Assembly: GCA_027038775.1 (NCBI GenBank)
Contig: JALWGP010000144.1
Span: 1-13,306, forward strand
Source: Sedimenticola sp.
GTDB lineage: Bacteria > Pseudomonadota > Gammaproteobacteria > Chromatiales > Chromatiaceae
Length of the DNA: 13,306 nt
Direction of reading: 5' to 3'
Each line of letters starts with the position of its first letter. The first letter of the stretch is position 1. Of this stretch, positions 1-8,539 are shown piece by piece. The position numbers and the translations under genes were made by a program. The notes beneath the pieces are model-generated. The model had not been told where the DNA came from, made no database searches, and saw nothing but the letters and a program-made list of their open reading frames with translations.

Positions 1-577
1 TCTCACCGCCATGCGCTACGCCGACTGGGCCCTGGGGCGCTTCTTCGAGGCCGCCCGCAAGGAGCCGTGGTTCGAGGAGACCCTGTTCGTCCTGGTGGGT
101 GATCACGGTTTCGGCCTCCCGGCGCAGATTTCGGACATCGACCTGCTGCGCTTCCACGTGCCTCTCCTCTTCCTGGGGCCCGGGATCCGGGAGTCGTACG
201 GCGCCGTCAACCACACCGTGGGCTCACAGCCCGACGTGGTGCCTACGGCCGTGGCCCTGCTGGTGGGCGACTCGTTCACCCACCAGTGCTGGGGAAGGAA
301 CCTCCTGAATCTGCCAGCGGAAGACCGGGGCTTCGCCATCATCAAGCCATCGGGCAGCGACCACACGGTGGCCCTGCTGCGGGGAGATCGCATCCTGGTC
401 AAACCACCCGGCGGCGAGCCGGTTCTCGGACGTTACGAGCTCTATCCCGAGGCCCGCTATCACAGGGAGGCAGCGGATGACGACCTCCGGGAGTACCTGA
501 GCGACCTCAACGCCTACATCGCCACCGTCATGCGCGCCTTGCTGGAGAACCGCACCGGCGTGCCGCAGGATCAGTAG
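1..577 (+). CDS. Sulfatase-fold (LtaS-like phosphoglycerol transferase) protein, 3' part
   Basis: This is the C-terminal part of an alkaline phosphatase/sulfatase-superfamily protein; the frame is open back to the window edge, so the 5' end lies outside. The run YADWALGRFFEAARK, then VLVGDHG, then FHVPLLFLGPG is typical of the LTA synthase-type sulfatase domain. The Asp-His of VGDHG (residues 31-32 from the ATG at 11) and the His of FHVPL (residue 49) are the expected late metal ligands. The usual N-terminal membrane helices and the catalytic Thr/Ser are not in view. Members of this family transfer phosphoglycerol or phosphoethanolamine head groups in the periplasm; the exact substrate cannot be told from this fragment. 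The stop codon overlaps the 3' end of the opposing tilS by 7 nt, so neither gene has its own intergenic terminator. Confidence 0.75.
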   Translation, partial: LTAMRYADWALGRFFEAARKEPWFEETLFVLVGDHGFGLPAQISDIDLLRFHVPLLFLGPGIRESYGAVNHTVGSQPDVVPTAVALLVGDSFTHQCWGRNLLNLPAEDRGFAIIKPSGSDHTVALLRGDRILVKPPGGEPVLGRYELYPEARYHREAADDDLREYLSDLNAYIATVMRALLENRTGVPQDQ

Positions 578-1914
578 AGCCAGGGATCGCGCACCCAGCG
601 GAAAGGGGATTCGCCCCCGTCTCCGAAGGGATGGCACAGCACGCGGTCGGCCACCGCCGCCAGCTGCCCCCGCACCACCACCAGGGGCAACCGGGGCCGC
701 AGCCAGGGCGGGATTCCCAGCTCCTGGCAGAGCCGCTTGAAGCCGCGGCTCCCCTCGCGCCCCGCGGGCCGGCAGCGCACCCCCTGGTGACGGAAACGCA
801 CCTCCACCCCCGCCTCCGGAAGCCACACCGGGCGGGCGCCCTCGAGCCGCAGCTCACCCAGCCCTCCGGGCAGAGGAAGCGGTGCATCCCCCCGCCAGTG
901 GAGCACTGTTTTCTCCGGCACCGGCGGCAGGGGGCCAGGGAACAGGTAGAGACGATTCCGGTAGCGCCGCAGTGCCCCACCCTTCCAGTGGACCTCCGGC
1001 GCAGCGTCCCGCCGCGCGCCCGGCAGCTCCCGCAGCGCCCGCGCCAGCACGTCGGCGGGCGGGGGCGTGACGCCGTTGCGCCGCATCCAGTGGCGCAGCA
1101 GGTTCCGCTGCCGCGCCGGCGAGAGGCGCATCAAGGCATCCAGCCCGAGGCGCCAGGGACGGGACTCTCCTGCCCGTTCGAGATCCAGCGCCGCCAGCTC
1201 GCCCAGCAGCTGCGCCGCCTCGGCGCAGTGCCGCGCCGATCGGCCCACGGTGACCCCCAGGCCGGGCCAGCGCCGCTTCAGTAACGGAAGCACCTCGTGC
1301 CTCAGGTAGTTGCGCGCCATGCGCCGGTCGGCGTTGCCGGGATCTTCCATCCAGGCGATTCCCTGCGCCTCCGCCCAGCGGCGCAGCCCGGCCCGGCTCT
1401 CTCCCAGCAGCGGGCGCGCCATCCAGCCCCGCCGCCAGGCGCGCACCGGCGGCATGCCCGCCAGTCCTTCCACGCCGGCGCCGCGCAACAGCTGCAGCAG
1501 GAGGGTCTCCACCTGGTCGTCGCCGTGGTGGGCGAGCAGCAGCATCTCGCCTTCACCCAGGATCTCGCCGATGGCGGCGTAGCGTGCCTCCCGCGCCACC
1601 GACTCCAGGCTCTGGCGGGAGCCGGCGGCCACCTCCACCCTGCGCACCGTCAGGGGGACCGAGAGGGCGGCGCAGCGCTCGCGGCAGTGGCGGGACCACA
1701 GATCGGCGTCGGGATGCAGGCCATGGTGGACGTGGACGGCGCGCAACGGCGCGGCCAGGCGGGGCCGCTGCGCGGCCATGAGGTGGAGCAGAACCATGGA
1801 GTCGAGCCCGCCGCTGAGCGCCACCAGGTAGCCGCGCGGCTCGGGCAGGGAGCGAAGCTGTTCCAGCAGCCGTTGCGGCAGCGAATCCGTGCGCCTACTG
1901 CTCGCTGTAGACAC
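571..1914 (-). CDS. tilS: tRNA(Ile)-lysidine synthase TilS
   Basis: TilS ligates lysine to C34 of the tRNA-Ile CAU anticodon, which switches it from Met to Ile identity; the enzyme is essential and cytoplasmic. The ATP-binding PP-loop SGGLDS is at residues 34-39, followed by MVLLHLM, and [11 protein letters not shown] and [20 protein letters not shown] are further N-type ATPase family motifs. The C-terminal TilS domain follows, with [18 protein letters not shown] near the end. The 447-aa length fits the full gammaproteobacterial form (E. coli 432 aa). The start is GTG and lies inside accA, overlapping it by 20 nt. I see no good Shine-Dalgarno, so translation is probably coupled to accA. accA next to tilS is a familiar gammaproteobacterial pairing. 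Confidence 0.95.
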   Translation of the reverse strand: MSTASSRRTDSLPQRLLEQLRSLPEPRGYLVALSGGLDSMVLLHLMAAQRPRLAAPLRAVHVHHGLHPDADLWSRHCRERCAALSVPLTVRRVEVAAGSRQSLESVAREARYAAIGEILGEGEMLLLAHHGDDQVETLLLQLLRGAGVEGLAGMPPVRAWRRGWMARPLLGESRAGLRRWAEAQGIAWMEDPGNADRRMARNYLRHEVLPLLKRRWPGLGVTVGRSARHCAEAAQLLGELAALDLERAGESRPWRLGLDALMRLSPARQRNLLRHWMRRNGVTPPPADVLARALRELPGARRDAAPEVHWKGGALRRYRNRLYLFPGPLPPVPEKTVLHWRGDAPLPLPGGLGELRLEGARPVWLPEAGVEVRFRHQGVRCRPAGREGSRGFKRLCQELGIPPWLRPRLPLVVVRGQLAAVADRVLCHPFGDGGESPFRWVRDPWLY

Positions 1915-2854
1915 CGTAGGACATGAGGCGGCGGTAGCGCTCTTCCAGCAGCCGCTCCACCGGCTTGCCCTCCAGCTGGTCGAGGGCGGCGAGCAGCGCC
2001 TGCCTGAGGTTGTCGGCCATCTCGTCCGGATCGCGGTGGGCGCCGCCCAGGGGCTCGGGCACGATTCCGTCGATAAGTCCCAGCTCCTTGAGACGGGCCG
2101 AGGTGATGGCCATGGCCTCGGCGGCCTGGGGCGCCTTGTCGGCGCTCTTCCAGAGAATGGAGGCGCAGCCTTCGGGGGAGATCACCGAGTAGGTGGCGTA
2201 CTCCAGCATCAACAGCCGGTCCGCCACGCCGATGGCCAGCGCGCCGCCGGAGCCGCCCTCGCCGATCACCGTGGCCACGATGGGGGTGCGAAGCCCGGCC
2301 ATTTCGCGCAGGTTGCGGGCGATGGCCTCGCTCTGCCCCCGCTCCTCGGCGTCGATGCCGGGATAGGCGCCCGGGGTGTCGATGAAGGTGAGCACCGGCA
2401 GCTTGAAGCGCTCCGCCGTCTCCATCATGCGCAGCGCCTTGCGGTAGCCCTCCGGACGCGGCATGCCGAAGTTGCGCTTGAGCTTTTCCTTGGTGTCCCG
2501 CCCCTTCTGGTGGCCGACCACCATCACCGGGCGCCCGCCCAGGCGGCCGATGCCGGAGACGATGGAGGCGTCGTCGGCAAAGGCGCGGTCCCCGTGGAGC
2601 GGTTCGAAGTCGTCGATGATGCGCTCCACGTAGTCGAGGGTGTAGGGGCGCAACGGATGGCGCGCCAGCTGTGAGATCTGCCAGGGGGTGAGCCCCGAGA
2701 AGATGGACTCGGTGAGGTTGCGGCTCTTCTCCTCCAGGCGCTCGATCTCCTCCTGGATGTTGATCTCCGCGTCATCGCCCAGCAGGCGCAGCTCGCTGAT
2801 CTTCGCCTCCAGCTCGGCGATGGGCTGTTCGAATTCGAGAAAGTTGAGATCCAT
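1895..2854 (-). CDS. accA: Acetyl-CoA carboxylase carboxyltransferase subunit alpha
   Basis: AccA is the alpha half of the carboxyltransferase that moves the carboxyl group from biotin to acetyl-CoA, the committed step of fatty acid synthesis; it works as a heterotetramer with AccD. The protein begins [19 protein letters not shown], the usual AccA N-terminus, and is 319 aa, the E. coli length. A glycine-rich oxyanion loop, [12 protein letters not shown], is at residues 198-209, and [14 protein letters not shown] at 158-170 is a family hallmark. The reading frame stays open upstream to 3085, but those 77 codons run through a palindrome and resemble nothing in AccA, so I chose the ATG at 2854. 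The Shine-Dalgarno candidate GGGGTG lies 5 nt before it, inside a small predicted hairpin. The 3' end overlaps tilS. Confidence 0.96.
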   Translation of the reverse strand: MDLNFLEFEQPIAELEAKISELRLLGDDAEINIQEEIERLEEKSRNLTESIFSGLTPWQISQLARHPLRPYTLDYVERIIDDFEPLHGDRAFADDASIVSGIGRLGGRPVMVVGHQKGRDTKEKLKRNFGMPRPEGYRKALRMMETAERFKLPVLTFIDTPGAYPGIDAEERGQSEAIARNLREMAGLRTPIVATVIGEGGSGGALAIGVADRLLMLEYATYSVISPEGCASILWKSADKAPQAAEAMAITSARLKELGLIDGIVPEPLGGAHRDPDEMADNLRQALLAALDQLEGKPVERLLEERYRRLMSYGVYSEQ

Positions 2855-2859
2855 GGGCG

Positions 2860-2881
2860 CACCCCGGTTTGGAACCTGGGG
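2860..2881 (-). promoter_or_regulatory. accA Shine-Dalgarno within a small leader hairpin
   Basis: On the minus strand, CCCC, a bulged A, and GGTT (2881-2873) can pair with AACCGGGG (2869-2862) around the 3-nt loop CCA. The closing GGGG is part of the only Shine-Dalgarno-like sequence before accA, GGGGTG at 2865-2860. Folding would therefore hide the ribosome binding site. The pairing is seen directly in the sequence; any control of accA translation by it is inference. Confidence 0.4.
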
Positions 2882-2917
2882 AAATGATACCGAAAATCGG
2901 GCGGGGAAGCTGCCATT

Positions 2918-3147
2918 GCCTGGCGGGCCGGCTGTAGCCCAACCCTGCCCACGGGTACGAACCTGGAGGCAGGAAGCCCTTTCCCGGGGGATCTGACGGG
3001 ACGTCCGAGGCCAGGGATGGCCGAGGCCGAGCGCACAGGGATGTGCTTGTAGCGGTCCCGTCAGATCCCCCGGGAAAGGGCCCACTGCCTGAAAGAATCC
3101 ACAAAACCCCTGGGAGGTTCTATTGAGCTGCAGCCGGCCCGCCAGGC
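2918..3147. repeat. Nested long inverted repeat filling the uvrB-accA gap
   Basis: The outer arms are 2918-2938 and 3127-3147, with 20 of 21 positions complementary and the remaining one a possible G-U pair. The inner arms are 2976-3002 and 3055-3081, a perfect 27-nt inverted repeat. Between them, 2959-2964 pairs with 3115-3120 and 2967-2972 pairs with 3085-3090, so almost the whole block folds as one long interrupted stem with a 52-nt apex (3003-3054). It ends 4 nt from the uvrB stop codon. Neither exit of the inner stem is followed by a T-run, so it is not a standard intrinsic terminator. It contains no transposase gene. It could be a MITE-like insertion, a structured RNA gene, or a repeat-derived mRNA structure. 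Confidence 0.85.
3009..3046 (+). ncRNA. Paired AGGGAT-loop hairpins, CsrA/RsmA-site-like
   Basis: In the apex of the palindrome, GGCC (3009-3012) pairs with GGCC (3019-3022) around the loop AGGGAT. GCAC (3033-3036) pairs with GTGC (3043-3046) around the same loop AGGGAT. Positions 3035-3044, ACAGGGATGT, match the published in-vitro-selected CsrA consensus core ACARGGAUGU at every position, and the first hairpin shares CAGGGATG. Both matches exist only in + strand RNA, whereas the flanking genes are read on the minus strand. No strong + strand promoter is visible; the best candidate is TTGGAA (2869-2874), 17 nt, GAAAAT (2892-2897). Calling this an RNA element is inference. Confidence 0.4.
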
Positions 3148-3151
3148 GACC

Positions 3152-5158
3152 TCAGGCCACCAGTCCCATCTCCTTGAGCTCCCGGATCCGGTCCCGCACC
3201 TTCGCCGCCTCCTCGAACTCGAGGTTGCGGGCGTGCTCGTACATCTGTTCCTCCAGTTCCTCCAGCTTCCTCGCCAGCTCCCGGGGCGTGAGGGCGGCGT
3301 AGGCGGCCTCCTCCTCGGCCACCCGCGCGTAGCGCTTCGGCAACGGGGAGCCCCCGGGATAGCCCGCCTCCATGATGTCGGCCACCTTCTTCTGCACCGT
3401 CTTCGGCGTGATGCCGCGGGCCTCGTTCCAGGCGATCTGTTTCGCCCGGCGGCGGTTGGTCTCATCGATGGCCTGCTGCATGGAGCCGGTGACGGTGTCG
3501 GCGTAGAGGATCGCCTTGCCGCGGGCGTTGCGGGCGGCGCGGCCGATGGTCTGAATGAGGGAGCGGGTGGAGCGCAGGAAACCCTCCTTGTCAGCATCGA
3601 GGATGGCCACCAGGGAGACCTCGGGCATGTCGAGCCCCTCGCGCAGCAGGTTGATGCCCACCAGCACGTCGAACTCGCCCAGGCGCAGGTCGCGGATGAT
3701 CTCCACCCGCTCCACGGTGTCGATGTCGGAGTGGAGGTAGCGCACCCGCACGCCGTGCTCCATGAGGTAGTCGGTGAGGTCCTCGGCCATCTTCTTGGTG
3801 AGGGTGGTGACCAGCACCCGGTCACCCCGCTCCACCCGGAGGTTGATCTCGGAGAGCAGGTCGTCCACCTGGGTGGTGGCAGGGCGCACCTCCACCTCGG
3901 GATCCACCAGCCCGGTGGGACGCACCACCTGCTCCACCACGGCCCCGGAGTGGCGGATCTCGTACTCGGCGGGGGTGGCGGAGACGTAGATGGTCTGGGG
4001 CGAGCGCGCCTCGAACTCGTCGAAGCGCAGGGGCCGGTTGTCCAGCGCCGAAGGGAGGCGGAAGCCGTACTCCACCAGGGTCTCCTTGCGCGAGCGGTCG
4101 CCCTTGTACATGGCGCCGAGCTGGGGAATGGTGACGTGGGACTCATCCACCACCAGCAGGGCATCGTCGGGCAGGTAGTCGAAGAGGGTGGGGGGCGGCT
4201 CGCCCGGGGCGCGGCCGGAGAGATAGCGCGAGTAGTTCTCGATGCCGGAGCAGTAGCCCACCTCCAGCATCATCTCCAGGTCGAAGCGGGTGCGCTGCTC
4301 CAGGCGCTGGGCCTCCACCAGCTTGTTCAGGGCGTGGAGCTGCTCCAGCCGCTCCTTCAGCTCGGCCTTGATCCCCTCCACCGCCTCCAGGATGGTCTCG
4401 CGCGGGGTGACGTAGTGGGTCTTGGGATAGACGGTGTAACGCGCCACCCGGCCCCGCACCTCCCCGGTGAGGGGGTCGAAGAGGCTGATGGATTCGATCT
4501 CGTCGTCGAAGAGCTCCACCCGAACCGCCTCGTCGTCCGACTCTGCGGGATGGATGTCGATGACGTCGCCGCGCACGCGGAAGGTGCCGCGGTGCAGCTC
4601 CACGTCGTTGCGCCGGTACTGCAGCTCGGAGAGCCGGCGCAGGATGGCACGCTGATCCATGGTGTCACCGCGCCGCAGGTGCAACAGCATGGACATGTAC
4701 TGGCGCGGATCGCCCAAGCCGTAGATGGAGGAGACGGTGGCCACGATGATGGTGTCATGGCGCTCGAGGATCGCCTTGGTGGCCGAGAGTCGCATCTGCT
4801 CCACGTGCTCGTTGATGGAGGCGTCCTTCTCGATGTAGGTGTCCGAGGCGGGCACGTAGGCTTCCGGCTGGTAGTAGTCGTAGTAGGAGACGAAGTACTC
4901 CACCGCGTTGTGGGGGAAGAACTCCCGGAACTCGCCATAGAGCTGGGCCGCCAGGGTCTTGTTGGGCGCCAGCACCAGGGTGGGCCGCTGCAGTTCCCGG
5001 ATGACGTTGGCAATGGTGAAGGTCTTGCCCGAGCCGGTGACGCCGAGCAGGGTCATGCCCGCCTCGCCGTCGCGCAGCCCCTCCACCAGCCGGTGGATGG
5101 CCTCGGGCTGGTCACCGCTGGGCTCGAAACCGGAAACCAGCTGAAATTCTCTGCTCAT
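3152..5158 (-). CDS. uvrB: Excinuclease ABC subunit B
   Basis: UvrB is the damage-verifying helicase-like subunit of nucleotide excision repair. UvrA loads it onto DNA and it then recruits UvrC for the double incision. Walker A is GVTGSGKT at residues 39-46. The beta-hairpin that wedges between the DNA strands is [12 protein letters not shown] at 92-103, and the Walker B/DEAD-like box is DESH at 338-341. Motifs V and VI are [17 protein letters not shown] and QTIGRAARN. The C-terminal UVR domain that contacts UvrC covers about the last 40 residues ([19 protein letters not shown]). At 668 aa it is full length (E. coli 673). No clear Shine-Dalgarno precedes the ATG. It is divergent from the aminotransferase gene across 86 nt and is followed by the 230-nt palindrome. 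Confidence 0.98.
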   Translation of the reverse strand: MSREFQLVSGFEPSGDQPEAIHRLVEGLRDGEAGMTLLGVTGSGKTFTIANVIRELQRPTLVLAPNKTLAAQLYGEFREFFPHNAVEYFVSYYDYYQPEAYVPASDTYIEKDASINEHVEQMRLSATKAILERHDTIIVATVSSIYGLGDPRQYMSMLLHLRRGDTMDQRAILRRLSELQYRRNDVELHRGTFRVRGDVIDIHPAESDDEAVRVELFDDEIESISLFDPLTGEVRGRVARYTVYPKTHYVTPRETILEAVEGIKAELKERLEQLHALNKLVEAQRLEQRTRFDLEMMLEVGYCSGIENYSRYLSGRAPGEPPPTLFDYLPDDALLVVDESHVTIPQLGAMYKGDRSRKETLVEYGFRLPSALDNRPLRFDEFEARSPQTIYVSATPAEYEIRHSGAVVEQVVRPTGLVDPEVEVRPATTQVDDLLSEINLRVERGDRVLVTTLTKKMAEDLTDYLMEHGVRVRYLHSDIDTVERVEIIRDLRLGEFDVLVGINLLREGLDMPEVSLVAILDADKEGFLRSTRSLIQTIGRAARNARGKAILYADTVTGSMQQAIDETNRRRAKQIAWNEARGITPKTVQKKVADIMEAGYPGGSPLPKRYARVAEEEAAYAALTPRELARKLEELEEQMYEHARNLEFEEAAKVRDRIRELKEMGLVA

Positions 5159-5163
5159 GGGGA

Positions 5164-5192
5164 TTTTTACGGAGATTGGCTTCGGCTATGAT
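5164..5192 (+). promoter_or_regulatory. Candidate sigma70-type promoter for the aminotransferase gene
   Basis: The candidate -35 is TTTTTA (5164-5169, 3 of 6 consensus bases) and the -10 is TATGAT (5187-5192, 5 of 6), with 17 nt between them. It lies in the only gap between two divergent genes, about 50 nt before the aminotransferase start. A minus-strand -10-like TATCAT (5193-5188) overlaps it and could serve uvrB. Confidence 0.4.
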
Positions 5193-5198
5193 ACACAG
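5183..5198. promoter_or_regulatory. Degenerate LexA (SOS) box candidate at the uvrB promoter
   Basis: CGGC-TATGATAC-ACAG fits the enterobacterial LexA pattern CTGT-N8-ACAG at 6 of 8 conserved positions, with an AT-rich centre as expected. It overlaps the candidate -10 elements of both divergent genes. uvrB is a classic SOS gene, which makes the location plausible, but one half-site is poor and a match this loose can arise by chance. Confidence 0.25.
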
Positions 5199-5244
5199 AT
5201 AACCGTCGTCACGGACGCAGAAAACAACAGGACAACAGTCGGAA

Positions 5245-6420
5245 ATGAACACGAAACTCTCCAGCCGGGTGCAGGCGGTGAAGCCCTCGCCCACCCTGGC
5301 CATCACCGCACGCGCGGCCGAACTGCGTGCCGCGGGGCAGGACGTCATCGGCCTGGGCGCCGGCGAACCGGACTTCGACACCCCGGCGCACATCAAGGAG
5401 GCGGCCAAGCGGGCCATCGACGCCGGCCACACCAAGTACACCCCGGTGGATGGAACTCCCTCTTTGAAGCGCGCGGTGATCGACAAGTTCCGCCGCGACA
5501 ACGACCTGGAATTCACCCCCGAGCAGATCCTGGTCTCCAGCGGCGGCAAACAGAGCTTCTTCAACCTGGCCCAGGCGCTGCTGGACCCCGGTGACGAGGT
5601 GATCATCCCGGCCCCTTACTGGGTCTCCTACCCCGACATGGTGATCCTCGCCGGCGGCGCACCGGTACTGGTGCACGCGGGCGCGGAGCAGCATTTCAAG
5701 ATCACCCCCGCCCAGCTCGAGGGCGCCATCACCGACCGGACCCGGCTGTTCGTCATCAACAGCCCTTCCAACCCCACCGGCATGGCCTACACGGCGGAAG
5801 AGCTGGCGGCCCTGGGCGAGGTGCTGCGCGAGCACCCGCGCATCCTCATCGCCACCGACGACATGTACGAGCACATCCGCTGGCAGGGCGAGTTCGTCAA
5901 CATCCTCAACGTCTGCCCCGACCTCTACGACCGCACCCTGGTGCTCAACGGCGTCTCCAAGGCCTACTCCATGACCGGCTGGCGCATCGGCTACGCCGGG
6001 GGCCCGGCGGACATCATCCGGGCGATGAAGAAGATCCAGTCGCAGAGCACCTCCAACCCCTGCTCCATCTCCCAGTACGCCGCCGAGGCGGCCCTGGACG
6101 GCCCGCAGGAGTGCATCGCCGAGATGCTCGTGGAGTTCCGCAAGCGCCACGACTACGTGGTGGAGCGGCTCGATGCCATCGACGGCATCGAGTGCCTGCC
6201 CACCGACGGCACCTTCTACGTCTTCCCCTCGGTGAAGGGGATGATCGGGCGACTGGACGGCGTGCACGACGACCTGGAGCTGGCCGAGTACCTCATCGAG
6301 AAGGCGGGCGTGGCCGTGGTGCCCGGCACCGCCTTCGGCATGCACGACCACATGCGCCTCTCCATCGCCACCAGCATGGAGAACCTGGAGAAGGCGCTGG
6401 ACCGCATCGCCGCGGTCTGA
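5245..6420 (+). CDS. PLP-dependent class I aminotransferase (aspartate aminotransferase type)
   Basis: This is a fold-type I pyridoxal-phosphate aminotransferase, most likely interconverting aspartate/oxaloacetate with glutamate/2-oxoglutarate in the cytoplasm. The PLP-binding lysine is K239 in VSKAYSMTGWRIGY. N176 in SPSNPTG, D205 in ATDDMYE, R247 in GWRIGY and the carboxylate-binding R371 in MRLSIA are all in place. GLGAGEPDFDTP and YTPVDGTPSLKRA mark the subgroup I-gamma (AspAT-like) branch rather than the E. coli AspC branch, and some members of this branch also accept prephenate. The length of 391 aa is normal. The ATG at 5245 gives the family N-terminus, with a weakly placed AGGA about 12 nt upstream. 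purB follows 86 nt downstream after a strong hairpin. The substrate range cannot be fixed by sequence reading. Confidence 0.9.
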   Translation: MNTKLSSRVQAVKPSPTLAITARAAELRAAGQDVIGLGAGEPDFDTPAHIKEAAKRAIDAGHTKYTPVDGTPSLKRAVIDKFRRDNDLEFTPEQILVSSGGKQSFFNLAQALLDPGDEVIIPAPYWVSYPDMVILAGGAPVLVHAGAEQHFKITPAQLEGAITDRTRLFVINSPSNPTGMAYTAEELAALGEVLREHPRILIATDDMYEHIRWQGEFVNILNVCPDLYDRTLVLNGVSKAYSMTGWRIGYAGGPADIIRAMKKIQSQSTSNPCSISQYAAEAALDGPQECIAEMLVEFRKRHDYVVERLDAIDGIECLPTDGTFYVFPSVKGMIGRLDGVHDDLELAEYLIEKAGVAVVPGTAFGMHDHMRLSIATSMENLEKALDRIAAV

Positions 6421-6433
6421 ACCTGTGTTCACG

Positions 6434-6472
6434 GCAGGAGCGGCCGCCCCCGCCCGGGGGCGGGCCTCCTGC
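6434..6472 (+). terminator. GC-rich hairpin after the aminotransferase gene
   Basis: GCAGGAG (6434-6440) pairs with CTCCTGC (6466-6472), and CCGCCCCC (6444-6451) pairs with GGGGGCGG (6456-6463). A 3/2-nt internal loop separates the two stems and the apical loop is GCCC. The hairpin begins 13 nt after the stop codon. No T-run follows, so it may protect the 3' end or act as a weak terminator or attenuator before purB rather than as a classic intrinsic terminator. Confidence 0.55.
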
Positions 6473-6476
6473 GTGA

Positions 6477-7874
<1,398 letters not shown>

Positions 7875-7891
7875 TCCAACCCAACCCCATG

Positions 7892-8005
7892 ATCCCGGAC
7901 TATCCCCGGCCCGGGATTCCTGTATGATGCGCGATACGGGCTTATTCGGGGCCCGTGCCCTTTGTTGCGCCTCTTGCGGGCCGCCCGGGGCCCTTGCCGG
8001 GGCCC
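7892..8005 (+). promoter_or_regulatory. Run of GC-rich hairpins in the purB-slyD gap
   Basis: Three hairpins lie in the 170-nt gap. ATCCCGG (7892-7898) pairs with CCGGGAT (7911-7917). GGCCCG (7950-7955) pairs with CGGGCC (7977-7982). GGGCCC (7988-7993) pairs with GGGCCC (8000-8005). The first could end purB transcripts, though the T content after it is low. A -10-like TATGAT lies at 7923-7928 with no good -35, so slyD transcripts may begin there and carry the other two hairpins in the leader. Confidence 0.35.
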
Positions 8006-8044
8006 AACCACCATCATTCAATACAGAGTAGACAGGAACACAGC

Positions 8045-8509
8045 ATGAATATCGAAAAAGACCGCGTCGTCTCCATCCACTACAAGCTCACCAACGACGC
8101 GGGAGAGGTCATCGACTCTTCCGAGGGCCACCCACCCCTGAGCTATCTCCACGGCCACCACGGCATCATTTCCGGCCTGGAGCAGGCCCTCGAGGGCAAG
8201 GCCGCCGGCGACAGTCTGCAGGTCACCATCCAGCCCGAGGACGCCTACGGCGAGATCAATCCCGAGATGATCCAGACCATCCCCCGCAGCGCCGTGGCCG
8301 GCATCGACAACCTGGCGCCCGGCATGACCCTGCAGGCCGACGACGGGGCCGGCAACGTGCACCACGTGGTGGTGCGCGAGGTGAACGACGACACCGTGAC
8401 CATCGACGCCAACCACCCTCTGGCGGGCCAGGTGCTCCACTTCGACGTCACCGTGGACTCGGTGCGCGAGGCCACCCCGGAAGAGATCGCCCACGGGCAC
8501 GCACACTGA
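8045..8509 (+). CDS. slyD: FKBP-type peptidyl-prolyl isomerase, SlyD-like
   Basis: SlyD-type proteins are cytoplasmic prolyl cis-trans isomerases with a chaperone insert-in-flap (IF) domain. They bind nickel and assist hydrogenase and Tat-substrate maturation. The FKBP part is split (about 1-68 and 126-148): VVSIHYKLTNDAGEVIDSS, LSYLHGHHGIISGLEQAL and ANHPLAGQVLHFDV are the core motifs. The IF domain lies between them, at about 69-125. At 154 aa the protein stops at EEIAHGHAH, just where E. coli SlyD (196 aa) enters its His/Asp/Cys-rich metal tail, so only a stub of the metal-binding tail remains. The ATG at 8045 has an AGGA Shine-Dalgarno about 8-9 nt upstream. It converges on the PLD lipoprotein gene and shares a terminator hairpin with it. 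Confidence 0.92.
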   Translation: MNIEKDRVVSIHYKLTNDAGEVIDSSEGHPPLSYLHGHHGIISGLEQALEGKAAGDSLQVTIQPEDAYGEINPEMIQTIPRSAVAGIDNLAPGMTLQADDGAGNVHHVVVREVNDDTVTIDANHPLAGQVLHFDVTVDSVREATPEEIAHGHAH

Positions 8510-8515
8510 TCACCT

Positions 8516-8539
8516 CCCCTCTCCCGCCGGGGAGAGGGG
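8516..8539. terminator. Perfect hairpin shared by two convergent genes
   Basis: CCCCTCTCCC (8516-8525) and GGGAGAGGGG (8530-8539) are perfect complements around the loop GCCG. The hairpin sits between the slyD stop (8507-8509) and the stop of the opposing lipoprotein gene, which begins at the very next base. It can fold in RNA from either strand. There is no clear T-run on either side. Confidence 0.65.

Noticed and set aside
2976..3081. Intrinsic terminator for uvrB
   Set aside because: The stem is far longer than usual, the apex is 52 nt with its own hairpins, and no T-run follows on either strand.
2855..3085. Upstream in-frame extension of accA by 77 codons
   Set aside because: It translates the palindrome and matches no AccA sequence; the standard AccA N-terminus begins at the ATG at 2854.
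2918..3147. Classical insertion sequence or CRISPR array
   Set aside because: No transposase frame, no clear target-site duplication at the ends, and no spaced direct repeats.
3233..5191. Long open frame (652 codons) on the + strand opposite uvrB
   Set aside because: It is the antisense shadow of a perfectly conserved uvrB. Its product is a Val/Gly/His/Leu-rich string without any domain, as expected opposite GC-rich codons.
8516..8539. Interspersed repeat copy
   Set aside because: Only one copy is visible here and its place between two convergent stops is well explained by a terminator role.
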